From: Pseudescherichia sp031987975
GTDB taxonomy: Bacteria; Pseudomonadota; Gammaproteobacteria; Enterobacterales; Enterobacteriaceae
Direction: 5' to 3'
Length of the DNA: 64,000 nt
NCBI RefSeq assembly: GCF_031987975.1
Contig: NZ_DALZYX010000012.1
Span: 34,217-98,216, forward strand
A program made the translations under genes and the position numbers. Shown here in pieces: positions 34,913-43,639 of the stretch; position 1 is the stretch's first letter, and each line of letters starts with the position of its first letter. Under the pieces are notes generated by a model. It was not told the origin of the DNA. It was given only the letters and a program-made list of their open reading frames with translations, and did not search any database.

Positions 34913-34951
34913 ATCCGAAACGTTTCGGATACAAACCAAAACGTTTCGGAT
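34913..34951. promoter_or_regulatory. Tandem LacI-type operators before rafA
   Basis: ATCCGAAACGTTTCGGAT (34913-34930) is a perfect 18-bp palindrome; AACCAAAACGTTTCGGAT (34934-34951) shares the right half-site. Their centres are 21 bp apart, two helical turns, so two repressor dimers would bind the same face. They fill the 104-bp gap between the regulator stop and the alpha-galactosidase start. The central CG and half-site form are typical of LacI/GalR repressors, presumably the one encoded next door. Confidence 0.85.
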
Positions 34952-34980
34952 TTGTGATCGGCTTTAGAATTTCGGCAGAT

Positions 34981-35976
34981 TTACGCCGTCTGGCCAGCAG
35001 AAAACTCAGGCTGCCATAGCACCTGAAGCTGATTGATATCTTCGCCGTTGATTAACCGCAGCACCATGTCAGCGATCTGTTTGCCTACGCCCTGACGGGT
35101 AGCCTGGATCACCGCCGCCACGTCGATATCCACAATGCTGTCCTGCGGCAGACCGTCGTAAACCACCAGCGAAACGGCGTTATCACCGGTTAAAAGGCCA
35201 AGCTGGGACAGGGCCATCGCCACACCGTCGCCGTGGGTGTTACAGTCAGTAAGAATTGCCGTTGGAGGCGAGTCCAGCGAAAGCAGATCCTGAGTCGTGG
35301 TATAGCCCGCCCGCCGTGAAGGCGGCATGGTGCGCAGCCATTCGCTGGACAGCCCTGCTTCGCTCAGGGCATCAAGGTAACCCTGGCGGCGCTGGGTGAT
35401 AAAAGCCTGCGTGTTACTCTCTCCCAGCAGGGCGATACGCCGATGGCCCTTTTCAATCAGCCAGCGCGTGGCGTGATACATCCCGGCGTAGTTGTCGAAG
35501 TCAAACCATGCATAGGGCTGCGGCAGCTGGCTGCGGCCCAGCGCGAGGAACGGGAAACCGATAGCCTGAAGCTGTGCCAGGCGCGGATCGTGATCGAGGG
35601 TATGGGCAACAATTAGCGCATCCACGCGGCGGCTTTGCACCATACGCATATAGCTATGCTTATCAGCCAGATCGTCGTCGGCGATCAGCAGCAAATCAAT
35701 CTCATATCGCGCAAGTTCGTGGCTAATTTCGCCAACCATCTCCATAAAAACGCTGTTATTGAGCGGAACAGGGTGCACCGGAAAAACCAGCCCAACGGCG
35801 TCAATTTTGCCCATCTTCAGACGGCGGGCAAAGGTGTTCGGGCGATAGCCACGGCGTTGTGCTTCCGCTTCGACCCGCGCACGCGTCTCTTTGGAGACAT
35901 CATCATAACCGTTGAGCGCACGGCTAACGGTGGTAACGGACAGTCCCAGTTCTTTGGCAATGGCTTTAAGCGACAT
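34981..35976 (-). CDS. rafR: LacI-family repressor of the raffinose operon (RafR-like)
   Basis: A 331-residue LacI/GalR regulator. The start at 35976 gives MSLKAIAKELGLSVTTVSRALNGYDDVS, the HTH, followed by the hinge helix region YRPNTFARRLKMG. The effector domain (about residues 60-325) has periplasmic-binding-protein-like segments (VDALIVAHTLDHDPRL, TDCNTHGDGVAMAL). Gene order regulator-alpha-galactosidase-permease equals rafR-rafA-rafB; no rafD invertase follows. Probably autonomous in transcription, with operators just downstream. Confidence 0.88.
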   Translation of the reverse strand: MSLKAIAKELGLSVTTVSRALNGYDDVSKETRARVEAEAQRRGYRPNTFARRLKMGKIDAVGLVFPVHPVPLNNSVFMEMVGEISHELARYEIDLLLIADDDLADKHSYMRMVQSRRVDALIVAHTLDHDPRLAQLQAIGFPFLALGRSQLPQPYAWFDFDNYAGMYHATRWLIEKGHRRIALLGESNTQAFITQRRQGYLDALSEAGLSSEWLRTMPPSRRAGYTTTQDLLSLDSPPTAILTDCNTHGDGVAMALSQLGLLTGDNAVSLVVYDGLPQDSIVDIDVAAVIQATRQGVGKQIADMVLRLINGEDINQLQVLWQPEFSAGQTA

Positions 35977-35995
35977 GTTTTTCCGTGTCTTGCTG

Positions 35996-36544
35996 TTAAT
36001 TTTGTTCCGCAACCAGAAGCGCATGCGTATCCGGTTCGAGAGCCTGAAAGATATGTGGCCGATCGGCGGGATAGCAGATGTAATCCCCCTCTCCCAACTC
36101 CTCCGGCGCGTCGGTCAGCCCCACAATCGCCCGCCCCTGGGTCACAATGATGTGCTCTACCGATCCCGGAGGGTGAGGCTGGGAGATGCGGTCTGCGCCC
36201 GGCTGGGTCAGCAGTAGATAGATATCACGTCGCGCTCCCGGTGGACAGGCGGCCAGTAAAATGGCCTCATAGTTAGCCTGCCCGGCAATGACTTTCGTTC
36301 CCTCTCCCCGACGGATCACCTGCGTAGCGGGCTGCTGCGGCTCCAGCAGACGGGCGAAAGGAATGTCCAGTGCTACGCACAGCGACCAGAGCGTCTCCAG
36401 GCTGGGGTTGCCGTTGCCTGATTCCAGCTGTGAAAGCGTGGATTTGGCGATCCCGGCCCGGCGGGCAATTTCCGCCAGTGAAAGTCCGGTTCGCAGACGT
36501 TCTCGCACTAAACTTTTAGCGATCACGCTAATTGGCTGCGTCAT
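35996..36544 (-). CDS. XRE-family regulator with C-terminal cupin
   Basis: A 182-residue regulator. The N-terminal HTH (residues about 12-65: LSLAEIARRAGIAKSTLSQLESGNGNPSLETL) is followed by a cupin effector domain (about 110-180: HPPGSVEHIIVTQG, GEGDYICYPADRPHIFQAL). It is divergent from an azlCD-type pair over 115 bp with inverted repeats, so it very likely controls that exporter; regulators of this architecture often sit beside AzlCD genes. The inducer is unknown. Confidence 0.85.
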   Translation of the reverse strand: MTQPISVIAKSLVRERLRTGLSLAEIARRAGIAKSTLSQLESGNGNPSLETLWSLCVALDIPFARLLEPQQPATQVIRRGEGTKVIAGQANYEAILLAACPPGARRDIYLLLTQPGADRISQPHPPGSVEHIIVTQGRAIVGLTDAPEELGEGDYICYPADRPHIFQALEPDTHALLVAEQN

Positions 36545-36565
36545 ATAACGGCCCTTGCTCTATAA

Positions 36566-36632
36566 ATCGAACGAATCGTTCATCTTGTAAAACGCACCTG
36601 ATGTGTTCATTATAATGGATACTCGTTCGATA
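36566..36632. promoter_or_regulatory. Divergent promoter region with inverted repeats (regulator/azlCD)
   Basis: ATCGAACGAATCGTTCAT (36566-36583) contains the palindrome GAACG-AAT-CGTTC, and its core recurs inverted as ACTCGTTCGAT (36621-36631). A consensus TATAAT (36611-36616) lies between them on the plus strand as a -10 for azlC; a matching -35 is unclear (TTGTAA at 36585 is 20 bp away). The repeats flanking the -10 are plausible sites for the divergent cupin regulator. Confidence 0.6.
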
Positions 36633-36659
36633 TAGCTAAACCAATACGGCTAAAATAGT

Positions 36660-37319
36660 ATGAAACATCATCTCTCTTGTCTTAAAGGCGATACGATAAA
36701 GGCGATCGTTCTGGTCTGCCTGGCCGTAGGTATCGTCGGCATGTCCTACGGCTCGCTGGCAATGGCCTACGGCTTCCCGCTCTGGGTTCCTTTTGTGCTC
36801 TCTATCACCGTGCTGGCGGGCGCGTCTGAGTTTATGTTTATCGGCATCGTTGCCAGCGGTGGTAATCCCCTGGCGGCCGCCGCCGCTGGACTCCTGGTTA
36901 ACGCCCGCCATGTGCCGTTTGGCGTGACGGTGCGCGACCTGGTCGGCAAGCGCGGTGCCAGCCTGCTCGGCTGCCACATTATGAATGACGAAAGCGTGGT
37001 GTTTGGCCTGTCGCAAAAAACGCCTGAGCAGCGTAAGGCGGCCTACTGGCTGTGCGGCCTGGGGGTAGCGATTATCTGGCCTCTCGGCGCGCTGCTGGGT
37101 GCTATGGTGGGTAAACTGCTACCCGATCCGGAAACCATCGGTCTGGACGCGGTCTTTCCGGCTATTTTGCTGGCGTTAGTGGTGCCGGCGTTTAAAAACC
37201 GTACCACGCTTATTCGAGCCTGTAGCGGCGCAGCGTTATCACTTGCCGCCGTACCCTTTGCACCAGTGGGTTTACCGGTTCTGCTTTCTCTGCTCGGCCT
37301 GGCCGCGAGGAAAAAATAG
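36660..37319 (+). CDS. AzlC-family amino-acid exporter, large subunit
   Basis: A 219-residue inner-membrane protein of the AzlC/YgaZ family. These act with a small AzlD/YgaH partner to export branched-chain amino acids or analogues. Family segments are visible: GMSYGSLAMAYGFPLW, AGASEFMFIGIVASGGNPLAA, NARHVPFG and MNDESVVFG. About 5-6 membrane helices. Overlaps the partner by one base. The exported substrate cannot be deduced. Confidence 0.87.
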   Translation: MKHHLSCLKGDTIKAIVLVCLAVGIVGMSYGSLAMAYGFPLWVPFVLSITVLAGASEFMFIGIVASGGNPLAAAAAGLLVNARHVPFGVTVRDLVGKRGASLLGCHIMNDESVVFGLSQKTPEQRKAAYWLCGLGVAIIWPLGALLGAMVGKLLPDPETIGLDAVFPAILLALVVPAFKNRTTLIRACSGAALSLAAVPFAPVGLPVLLSLLGLAARKK

Positions 37320-37642
37320 TGGAAAACATGACGGTATTTATTCTCGGCATCGTTCTGTTATCGGCAGGGACCTATTTGATGCGTCTCGGCGGCGCTAAAC
37401 TCGGTAGCCGCCTGGCCCTCTCTGAGCGTTCACAGGCGCTGCTTTCTGATGCCGCCACCGTGCTGCTGTTCTCCGTGGCGCTGGCAACTACCTTTTATGA
37501 AGGGGATCATTTTGCCGGTATGGCGCGGGTGATCGGCGTCGCCTTTGCCGTATTTCTGGCCTGGCGGAAGATGCCGTTAATTGTGGTGATCGTGGCGGCG
37601 GCGGTAGTGACTGCGCTGCTGCGGCTGGCGGGAATAGCATAA
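37319..37642 (+). CDS. AzlD-family amino-acid exporter, small subunit
   Basis: A 107-residue AzlD/YgaH-type protein with 3-4 membrane helices (VFILGIVLLSAGTYLMRLGGA, TVLLFSVALATTFYEG, KMPLIVVIVAAAVVTALLRL). A GTG start overlapping the azlC stop, or an ATG three codons later (37328), are both possible. Only makes sense with the adjacent large subunit. Confidence 0.85.
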   Translation: MENMTVFILGIVLLSAGTYLMRLGGAKLGSRLALSERSQALLSDAATVLLFSVALATTFYEGDHFAGMARVIGVAFAVFLAWRKMPLIVVIVAAAVVTALLRLAGIA

Positions 37643-37668
37643 AAAAAAGCGCCCGTAGGCGCTCTTTC
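37642..37668. terminator. Bidirectional terminator between azlD and the BhsA-like gene
   Basis: AGCGCC-cgta-GGCGCT stem with A8 on the left and CTTTC on the right. Read on the minus strand it ends in T8, a strong terminator for the BhsA-like gene; on the plus strand it is a weaker stop for azlCD. Confidence 0.75.
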
Positions 37669-37681
37669 AACGATGAAGATG

Positions 37682-37894
37682 TTATTTAGTCAGCTCAGCA
37701 GTCATGTGTACATAGTTACCTGAGTAAGCCTGGGTAATTTTGTAGGATGATGCGCCAGCCTGCTCGGCCTGAGCGGCGATTTTCGCTTCCGCACCGGAGA
37801 GCGTGGTGTCAGTCACAGAGACGGACTGGGCAGCGAAAGAACCGAAGGAAGCGGCAAGAGCGATAACTGCAACAAAAGTTTTGATGTTTTTCAT
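37682..37894 (-). CDS. Small YdgH/BhsA/McbA-like (DUF1471) periplasmic protein
   Basis: A 70-residue protein: signal peptide MKNIKTFVAVIALAASFGSFA, then one DUF1471 domain (SVSVTDTTLSGAEAKIAAQAEQAGASSYKITQAYSGNYVHMTAELTK). E. coli members (BhsA, McbA, YhcN) are stress-induced envelope proteins affecting biofilm, permeability and acid or peroxide tolerance. Single gene with its own terminator. Confidence 0.85.
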   Translation of the reverse strand: MKNIKTFVAVIALAASFGSFAAQSVSVTDTTLSGAEAKIAAQAEQAGASSYKITQAYSGNYVHMTAELTK

Positions 37895-38022
37895 GATGGT
37901 TACCCTTTAATTAAGTTGTTTGTATAAGGCGTGTCGCCTTGATGTGATAAATAATAGACCGGTTAATCACCAACTAAAAGTAAAGGGATTTGCTGACTAC
38001 ATTCAAAATTTTTGAATAAATG

Positions 38023-38859
38023 CTATGCACCCGCTAAACGCTGAGGATGGGTATAGATTGTTGCCCTGCCCGGCTTGCAAAAACCCACCAGCGTCAGATT
38101 GCAGCGCTCGGCCACCTCGACTGCCAGCGTGGTTGCCGCCGACACCGCAAACAGAATCTCCACGCCGCACATGGCGGACTTCTGCACCATCTCATAGCTT
38201 GCCCGGCTGGAGACCAGCGCCGCCCCCTGCTGCCAGCCTGCGCCTTCCCGGGCGCGATGGCCCAGCAGCTTATCCAGCGCCACGTGTCTGCCAACATCCT
38301 CGTGCCCGCCAATCAGTTCACCCTCGGGCGCGATCCACGCGGCGGCATGAGTGCAGCCGGTGAGCTGGCCGACCGGCTGGACGCTGCTCAGTTGGCGCAG
38401 CGCCCGATCCAGGTTCGCCAGATCGAACGTCTGGGTAAAAGGCAGCGGGGCGACCGGCTTGCCAATATCGTTAAGCTGCTCCACGCCGCATACGCCGCAG
38501 CCGGTACGGCCCGCCAGCGCCCGGCGACGCTCCTTCAGTCCCATAAAGCGACGACTGGAGAGCTCAATCTGTACCTCCAGGCCATTACAGGAGGGCACAA
38601 CCTCCATCCCATAGATCTCCGCTGGGGCATCAATAATGCCTTCCGACAGAGAAAATCCCATGGCGAACTCGGTGAGATCCTTCGGCGAGGCCATCATCAC
38701 CACGTGTGAAATCCCGTTGTAGACCAGCGCGATAGGTACCTCTTCCGCCAGGCTGTCCGGCTGAGGATGCTGTAGATCATCACGTTTCCAGAGCATCACC
38801 TCGCGACACCCTGTGATATCGGTCGACTTTTTAGGAGTAGAGAGCATTTTATTGTTCAC
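38023..38859 (-). CDS. fdhD: Formate dehydrogenase sulfurtransferase FdhD
   Basis: Transfers sulfur from IscS to the molybdenum cofactor (bis-MGD) for formate dehydrogenases. The 278-residue protein has the sulfur-relay motif CGVCG (about residues 121-125), GGHEDVGRHVALDKL and SSRASYEMVQKSAMCGVEIL. It is divergent from fdoG as in E. coli, so the maturation factor sits beside its target enzyme. Confidence 0.96.
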   Translation of the reverse strand: MNNKMLSTPKKSTDITGCREVMLWKRDDLQHPQPDSLAEEVPIALVYNGISHVVMMASPKDLTEFAMGFSLSEGIIDAPAEIYGMEVVPSCNGLEVQIELSSRRFMGLKERRRALAGRTGCGVCGVEQLNDIGKPVAPLPFTQTFDLANLDRALRQLSSVQPVGQLTGCTHAAAWIAPEGELIGGHEDVGRHVALDKLLGHRAREGAGWQQGAALVSSRASYEMVQKSAMCGVEILFAVSAATTLAVEVAERCNLTLVGFCKPGRATIYTHPQRLAGA

Positions 38860-39038
38860 TTTTTGTTAACTGAATGGGAACAGGCCTGGCGACATTGTGG
38901 TATTCTGGCGGCAATTCCTCCAGCGCGAGGAGGACCATCCTATTCTGAACCTTTACGGCCATGCCCGCAAAGCGTAAAGACTCGAGAGCACCATTCGAGA
39001 CAATGTCGATATAAATAAAAAAAGTAAGGAGCGACCCC

Positions 39039-42000
39039 ATGCAGGTCAGCAGAAGACAGTTCTTTAAGATCTGTGCTGGCGGTATGGCAGGTACAACGGC
39101 AGCCGCACTGGGCTTTGCACCCAGCGTCGCGCTGGCGGAAACACGGCAGTATAAGCTGCTGCGCACCCGCGAAACTCGTAACACCTGTACGTACTGCTCC
39201 GTTGGCTGTGGGCTATTAATGTATAGCCTTGGCGACGGTGCAAAAAATGCCAAATCATCCATCTTCCATATTGAAGGGGATCCGGATCACCCGGTGAACC
39301 GCGGTGCATTGTGTCCAAAAGGGGCCGGACTGGTGGACTTCATCCACTCCGAAAGCCGCCTGAAATATCCGGAATACCGCGCACCAGGTTCTGATAAATG
39401 GCAGCGTATCAGTTGGGATGAAGCGTTCGATCGCATCGCCAAACTGATGAAAGAGGACCGCGACGCAAACTATATCGCGCAGAATGAGCAGGGCGTGACC
39501 GTAAACCGCTGGCTCTCTACCGGTATGCTGTGCGCCTCTGCGGCCAGCAATGAAACCGGCTATTTATCCCAGAAATTTACCCGCGCACTCGGCATGTTAG
39601 CCGTCGACAACCAGGCGCGTGTCTGACACGGACCAACGGTAGCAAGTCTTGCTCCAACATTTGGTCGCGGTGCGATGACCAACCACTGGGTCGACATGAA
39701 GAACGCCAACCTCATCGTGGTGATGGGTGGGAACGCGGCAGAAGCGCATCCGGTGGGTTTCCGCTGGGCGATGGAAGCCAAGATCCACAATGGCGCGAAG
39801 CTGATTGTCGTCGATCCGCGCTTTACGCGAACCGCCTCGGTCGCGGATTTCTATGCGCCTATTCGTTCCGGTACTGACATCGCTTTCCTGTCAGGCGTCA
39901 TGCTGTACCTGCTGAATAACGAAAAATATAACCGTGAATACACCGAAGCCTATACCAACGCCAGCCTGATCGTGCGGGAAGATTTCGGCTTTGATGACGG
40001 TCTGTTTACCGGCTATGACCCGGATAAACGCAAGTATGACAAAGCCAGCTGGAACTATGAGCTGGACGAAAACGGCTATGCGAAACGCGACATGACGTTG
40101 ACGCATCCTCGCTGCGTATGGAACCTGCTGAAAAAGCATCTGGCTCGCTATACGCCTGAGGTTGTAGAGAACATCTGCGGTACGCCAAAAGCTGACTTCC
40201 TGAAGGTTTGCGAATACATCGCCGAAACCAGCGCCCACGATAAGACCGCGTCGTTCCTCTACGCGCTCGGCTGGACGCAGCACTCGGTCGGTGCGCAGAA
40301 CATTCGTACCATGGCGATGATCCAGCTGCTGCTCGGCAACATGGGCATGGCAGGCGGCGGCGTTAACGCCCTACGCGGCCACTCCAACATTCAGGGTCTG
40401 ACCGACCTTGGCCTGCTGACCCAAAGTCTGCCGGGCTACATGACGCTGCCGAACGATAAGCAGAGCGATCTGGAAACTTACTTCGCGGGTAACACCACGA
40501 AACCGCTGCTGGAAGGCCAGGTTAACTACTGGAGCAACTACCCGAAATTCTTCGTGTCGATGATGAAAGCCTTCTACGGCGATAAGGCGACGGCAGAGAA
40601 TAACTGGGGCTTTGACTGGCTGCCGAAGTGGGATAAAGGCTACGACGTCCTGCAGTATTTCGACATGATGGCGAAAAACGAGGTGACGGGCTACATCTGC
40701 CAGGGCTTTAACCCGGTGGCATCGTTCCCGAATAAAAACAAGGTTGTCTCGTCGCTGTCGAAGCTGAAGTTCCTGGTCACTATCGATCCGCTCAATACCG
40801 AGACCTCGACCTTCTGGCAGAACCACGGCGAGCAGAACGACGTCGACTCATCGAAAATCCAGACCGAGGTGTTCCGTCTGCCATCCACCTGCTTCGCGGA
40901 AGAGGACGGCTCCATCGTCAACTCCGGTCGCTGGCTACAGTGGCACTGGAAGGGTCAGGACGCTCCGGGCGAAGCGCTGAACGACGGTGAAATTCTGGCA
41001 GGCATCTTCCTGCGCCTGCGTAAGATGTACGCGGCAGAGGGCGGTGCGAACCCGGAACAGGTTCTGAACATGTCCTGGAACTACACCACGCCGGAGAACC
41101 CTTCTCCGCAGGAAGTGGCGATGGAGAGCAACGGCAAAGCGCTGGAAGATATCATCGACCCGGCGAGTGGCAAGGTGCTGGCGAAGAAGGGCGATCAGCT
41201 CTCCTCCTTTGCCCATCTGCGCGACGACGGTACCACTTCCAGCGGCTGCTGGATCTTTGCCGGCAGCTGGACGCCGGACGGTAACCAGATGGCGCGCCGT
41301 GACAACGCCGATCCGTCAGGGCTGGGGAATACCCTCGGCTGGGCATGGTCGTGGCCGTTGAACCGCCGCATCCTCTACAACCGTGCCTCGGCGGACCCGC
41401 AGGGTAAACCGTGGGATCCGAAACGCCAGCTGCTCTCCTATGCCAATGGTAAATGGGTGGGCGCGGATATTCCGGACTACAGCACTGCGCCTCCGGGCAG
41501 CAACGTTGGTCCGTTTATCATGCTGCAAGAGGGCGTCGGACGTCTGTTCGCCATCGATAAGATGGCGGAAGGGCCGTTCCCGGAGCACTACGAGCCGTTT
41601 GAAACGCCGCTGGGCACCAACCCGCTGCATCCGAAGGTGATCTCTAACCCGGCAGCCCGCGTGTTCAAAGATGATATGGACGCGATGGGTAAAGCGGATA
41701 AGTTCCCGTACGTAGGGACCACTTACCGCCTGACTGAGCACTTCCACTACTGGACCAAGCACGCGCTGTTGAACTCAATTGCGCAGCCGGAGCAGTTTGT
41801 GGAGATCGGCGAGAAGCTGGCAGGCAAGCTGGGCATCGTCCAGGGCGATACGGTGAAGGTCTCCTCTAACCGTGGCTATATCAAGGCCAAAGCGGTGGTG
41901 ACCAAGCGTATCCGTACTCTGAACGTGCACGGCCAGGAAGTCGACACCATCGGGATACCTATCCACTGGGGTTATGAAGGCGTGGCGAAGAAGGGCTTTA

Positions 42001-42089
42001 TTGCCAATACGCTGACGCCGGTTGTTGGTGATGCGAACACGCAGACGCCGGAGTTCAAGGCGTTCCTCGTGAACGTGGAAAAGGTGTAA
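39039..42089 (+). CDS. fdoG: Formate dehydrogenase-O major subunit FdoG (selenoprotein)
   Basis: Periplasmic molybdopterin/selenocysteine catalytic subunit oxidising formate. The coding region runs through an in-frame TGA at 39624-39626, read as Sec196 (context ARV-U-HGPTVASLAPTFGRGAM); both sides are colinear with E. coli FdoG, and total length is 1016 residues. The N-terminus is a Tat signal (SRRQFFK). Next comes the 4Fe-4S motif CTYCSVGCGLLMY with a later Cys in GALCPKGA. Downstream are standard molybdopterin oxidoreductase domains. First gene of fdoGHI-fdhE. An annotation tool would split it into two ORFs at the TGA. Confidence 0.97.
39624..39666 (+). promoter_or_regulatory. Bacterial SECIS element and UGA codon in fdoG
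   Basis: Directly after the TGA, GACCAA (39631-39636) pairs with TTGGTC (39661-39666), and inside it AGCAA (39641-39645) pairs with TTGCT (39649-39653) around the apical loop GTC. This hairpin at a fixed short distance is what SelB needs to deliver selenocysteinyl-tRNA. Confidence 0.8.
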
Positions 42090-42101
42090 CGGAGACGACC
42101 T

Positions 42102-43007
42102 ATGGCTTATCAATCGCAAGACATTATCCGTCGTTCCGCGACTAACAGCTTTACCCCCGCGCCTCAGGCGCGGGATCACCAGCTCGAGGTAGCGAAGCTT
42201 ATCGACGTGACCACCTGTATCGGCTGTAAAGCCTGTCAGGTGGCCTGTTCCGAGTGGAACGACCTCCGTGATGAGGTCGGTCATAACGTCGGGGTCTATG
42301 ATAACCCGGCGGATCTGACGGCCAAATCCTGGACGGTGATGCGCTTCTCGGAAGTCGAGCAGAACGACAAACTGGAGTGGCTGATCCGTAAGGATGGCTG
42401 CATGCACTGTGCCGATCCCGGCTGTCTGAAAGCCTGCCCGTCTGAAGGGGCAATCATTCAGTACGCTAACGGCATCGTCGACTTCCAGTCTGAGCAGTGC
42501 ATCGGCTGCGGCTACTGCATCGCCGGCTGTCCGTTCGACGTCCCGCGCCTGAACCCGGAAGATAACCGCGTCTACAAATGCACCCTGTGCGTGGATCGCG
42601 TGACCGTCGGCCAGGAGCCAGCCTGCGTGAAGACCTGTCCAACTGGCGCTATTCACTTTGGTTCCAAAGAGGATATGAAAACGCTGGCAGGGGATCGCGT
42701 CGCAGAGCTGAAAACCCGTGGGTACGATAACGCGGGCCTGTACGATCCGGAAGGCGTTGGTGGTACGCACGTCATGTACGTGCTGCACCATGCCGACAAG
42801 CCGAATCTCTACCACGGCCTGCCGGAGAACCCGGAGATCAGCGCCACCGTGAAGTTCTGGAAAGGTATCTGGAAACCGCTCGCCGCCGTCGGCTTTGCGG
42901 CGACCTTTGCCGCCAGCGTCTTCCACTACGTGGGCGTCGGTCCAAACCGCGCTGACGATGATGAAGACAACCTTCACGATAAAAAAGATGATGAGGTGCG
43001 CAAATGA
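42102..43007 (+). CDS. fdoH: Formate dehydrogenase-O iron-sulfur subunit FdoH
   Basis: Electron-transfer subunit carrying four 4Fe-4S clusters from the FdoG active site to cytochrome b. The 301-residue protein has CIGCKACQVAC, CMHCADPGCLKAC, CIGCGYCIAGC and CTLCVDRVTVGQEPACVKTC. A C-terminal membrane anchor (about residues 256-276, AAVGFAATFAASVFHYVGVG) is followed by an acidic tail. Gap of 12 bp after fdoG; overlaps fdoI by 4 bp. Confidence 0.96.
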   Translation: MAYQSQDIIRRSATNSFTPAPQARDHQLEVAKLIDVTTCIGCKACQVACSEWNDLRDEVGHNVGVYDNPADLTAKSWTVMRFSEVEQNDKLEWLIRKDGCMHCADPGCLKACPSEGAIIQYANGIVDFQSEQCIGCGYCIAGCPFDVPRLNPEDNRVYKCTLCVDRVTVGQEPACVKTCPTGAIHFGSKEDMKTLAGDRVAELKTRGYDNAGLYDPEGVGGTHVMYVLHHADKPNLYHGLPENPEISATVKFWKGIWKPLAAVGFAATFAASVFHYVGVGPNRADDDEDNLHDKKDDEVRK

Positions 43008-43639
43008 GAAAACGTGACACCATCGTGCGCTACACCGCGCCGGAACGCATCAACCACTGGGTCACCGCCTTTTGCTTCGTGCTGGCGGCGGTGAGCGGGC
43101 TGGGGTTTTTCTTCCCCTCCTTTAACTGGTTGATGAATATTCTCGGTACGCCGCAGCTGGCGCGGATCCTCCACCCCTTCGTTGGGGTGGTGATGTTTGC
43201 CTCGTTTATCATCATGTTTTTCCGCTACTGGCACCACAACCTGATCAACCGGGACGATATCTTCTGGGCGAAAAACATCCAGAAAATCATCGTTAACGAA
43301 GAGGTCGGCGACACCGGGCGCTATAACTTTGGCCAGAAGTGTGTCTTCTGGGCAGCGATTATTCTGCTGGTGCTGCTGCTGGTCAGCGGGATTATCATGT
43401 GGCGTCCGTGGCTCGCGCCGTACTTCTCCATCCCAACAATCCGTCTGGCGATCATGCTGCATTCATTTGCCGCAGTCGGGCTAATTGTGGTTATTATGGT
43501 GCATATCTACGCCGCCCTTTGGGTAAAAGGCACGATTACCGCCATGGTAGAAGGATGGGTAACGAAAACCTGGGCGGAGCGACACCACCCGCGCTGGTAT
43601 CGTGAAGTCCGGAGCAAATCGGAAAAAGAGGCTGAATGA
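43004..43639 (+). CDS. fdoI: Formate dehydrogenase-O cytochrome b556 subunit FdoI
   Basis: Four-helix di-haem membrane subunit passing electrons to quinone. The 211-residue protein has haem-ligand histidines in ERINHWVTAFCFV, RILHPFVGV and MLHSFAAVGLIVVIMVHIYAALW. Overlaps both neighbours (fdoH, fdhE) by 4 bp. Confidence 0.96.
   Translation: MRKRDTIVRYTAPERINHWVTAFCFVLAAVSGLGFFFPSFNWLMNILGTPQLARILHPFVGVVMFASFIIMFFRYWHHNLINRDDIFWAKNIQKIIVNEEVGDTGRYNFGQKCVFWAAIILLVLLLVSGIIMWRPWLAPYFSIPTIRLAIMLHSFAAVGLIVVIMVHIYAALWVKGTITAMVEGWVTKTWAERHHPRWYREVRSKSEKEAE

Noticed and set aside
39624..39626. Apparent nonsense mutation splitting fdoG
   Set aside because: The TGA is at the known selenocysteine position and is followed by a SECIS hairpin, so it is recoding.
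41775..42977. 400-codon open frame antisense to fdoG-fdoH
   Set aside because: Crosses two well-supported genes on the opposite strand, with no recognisable domain.
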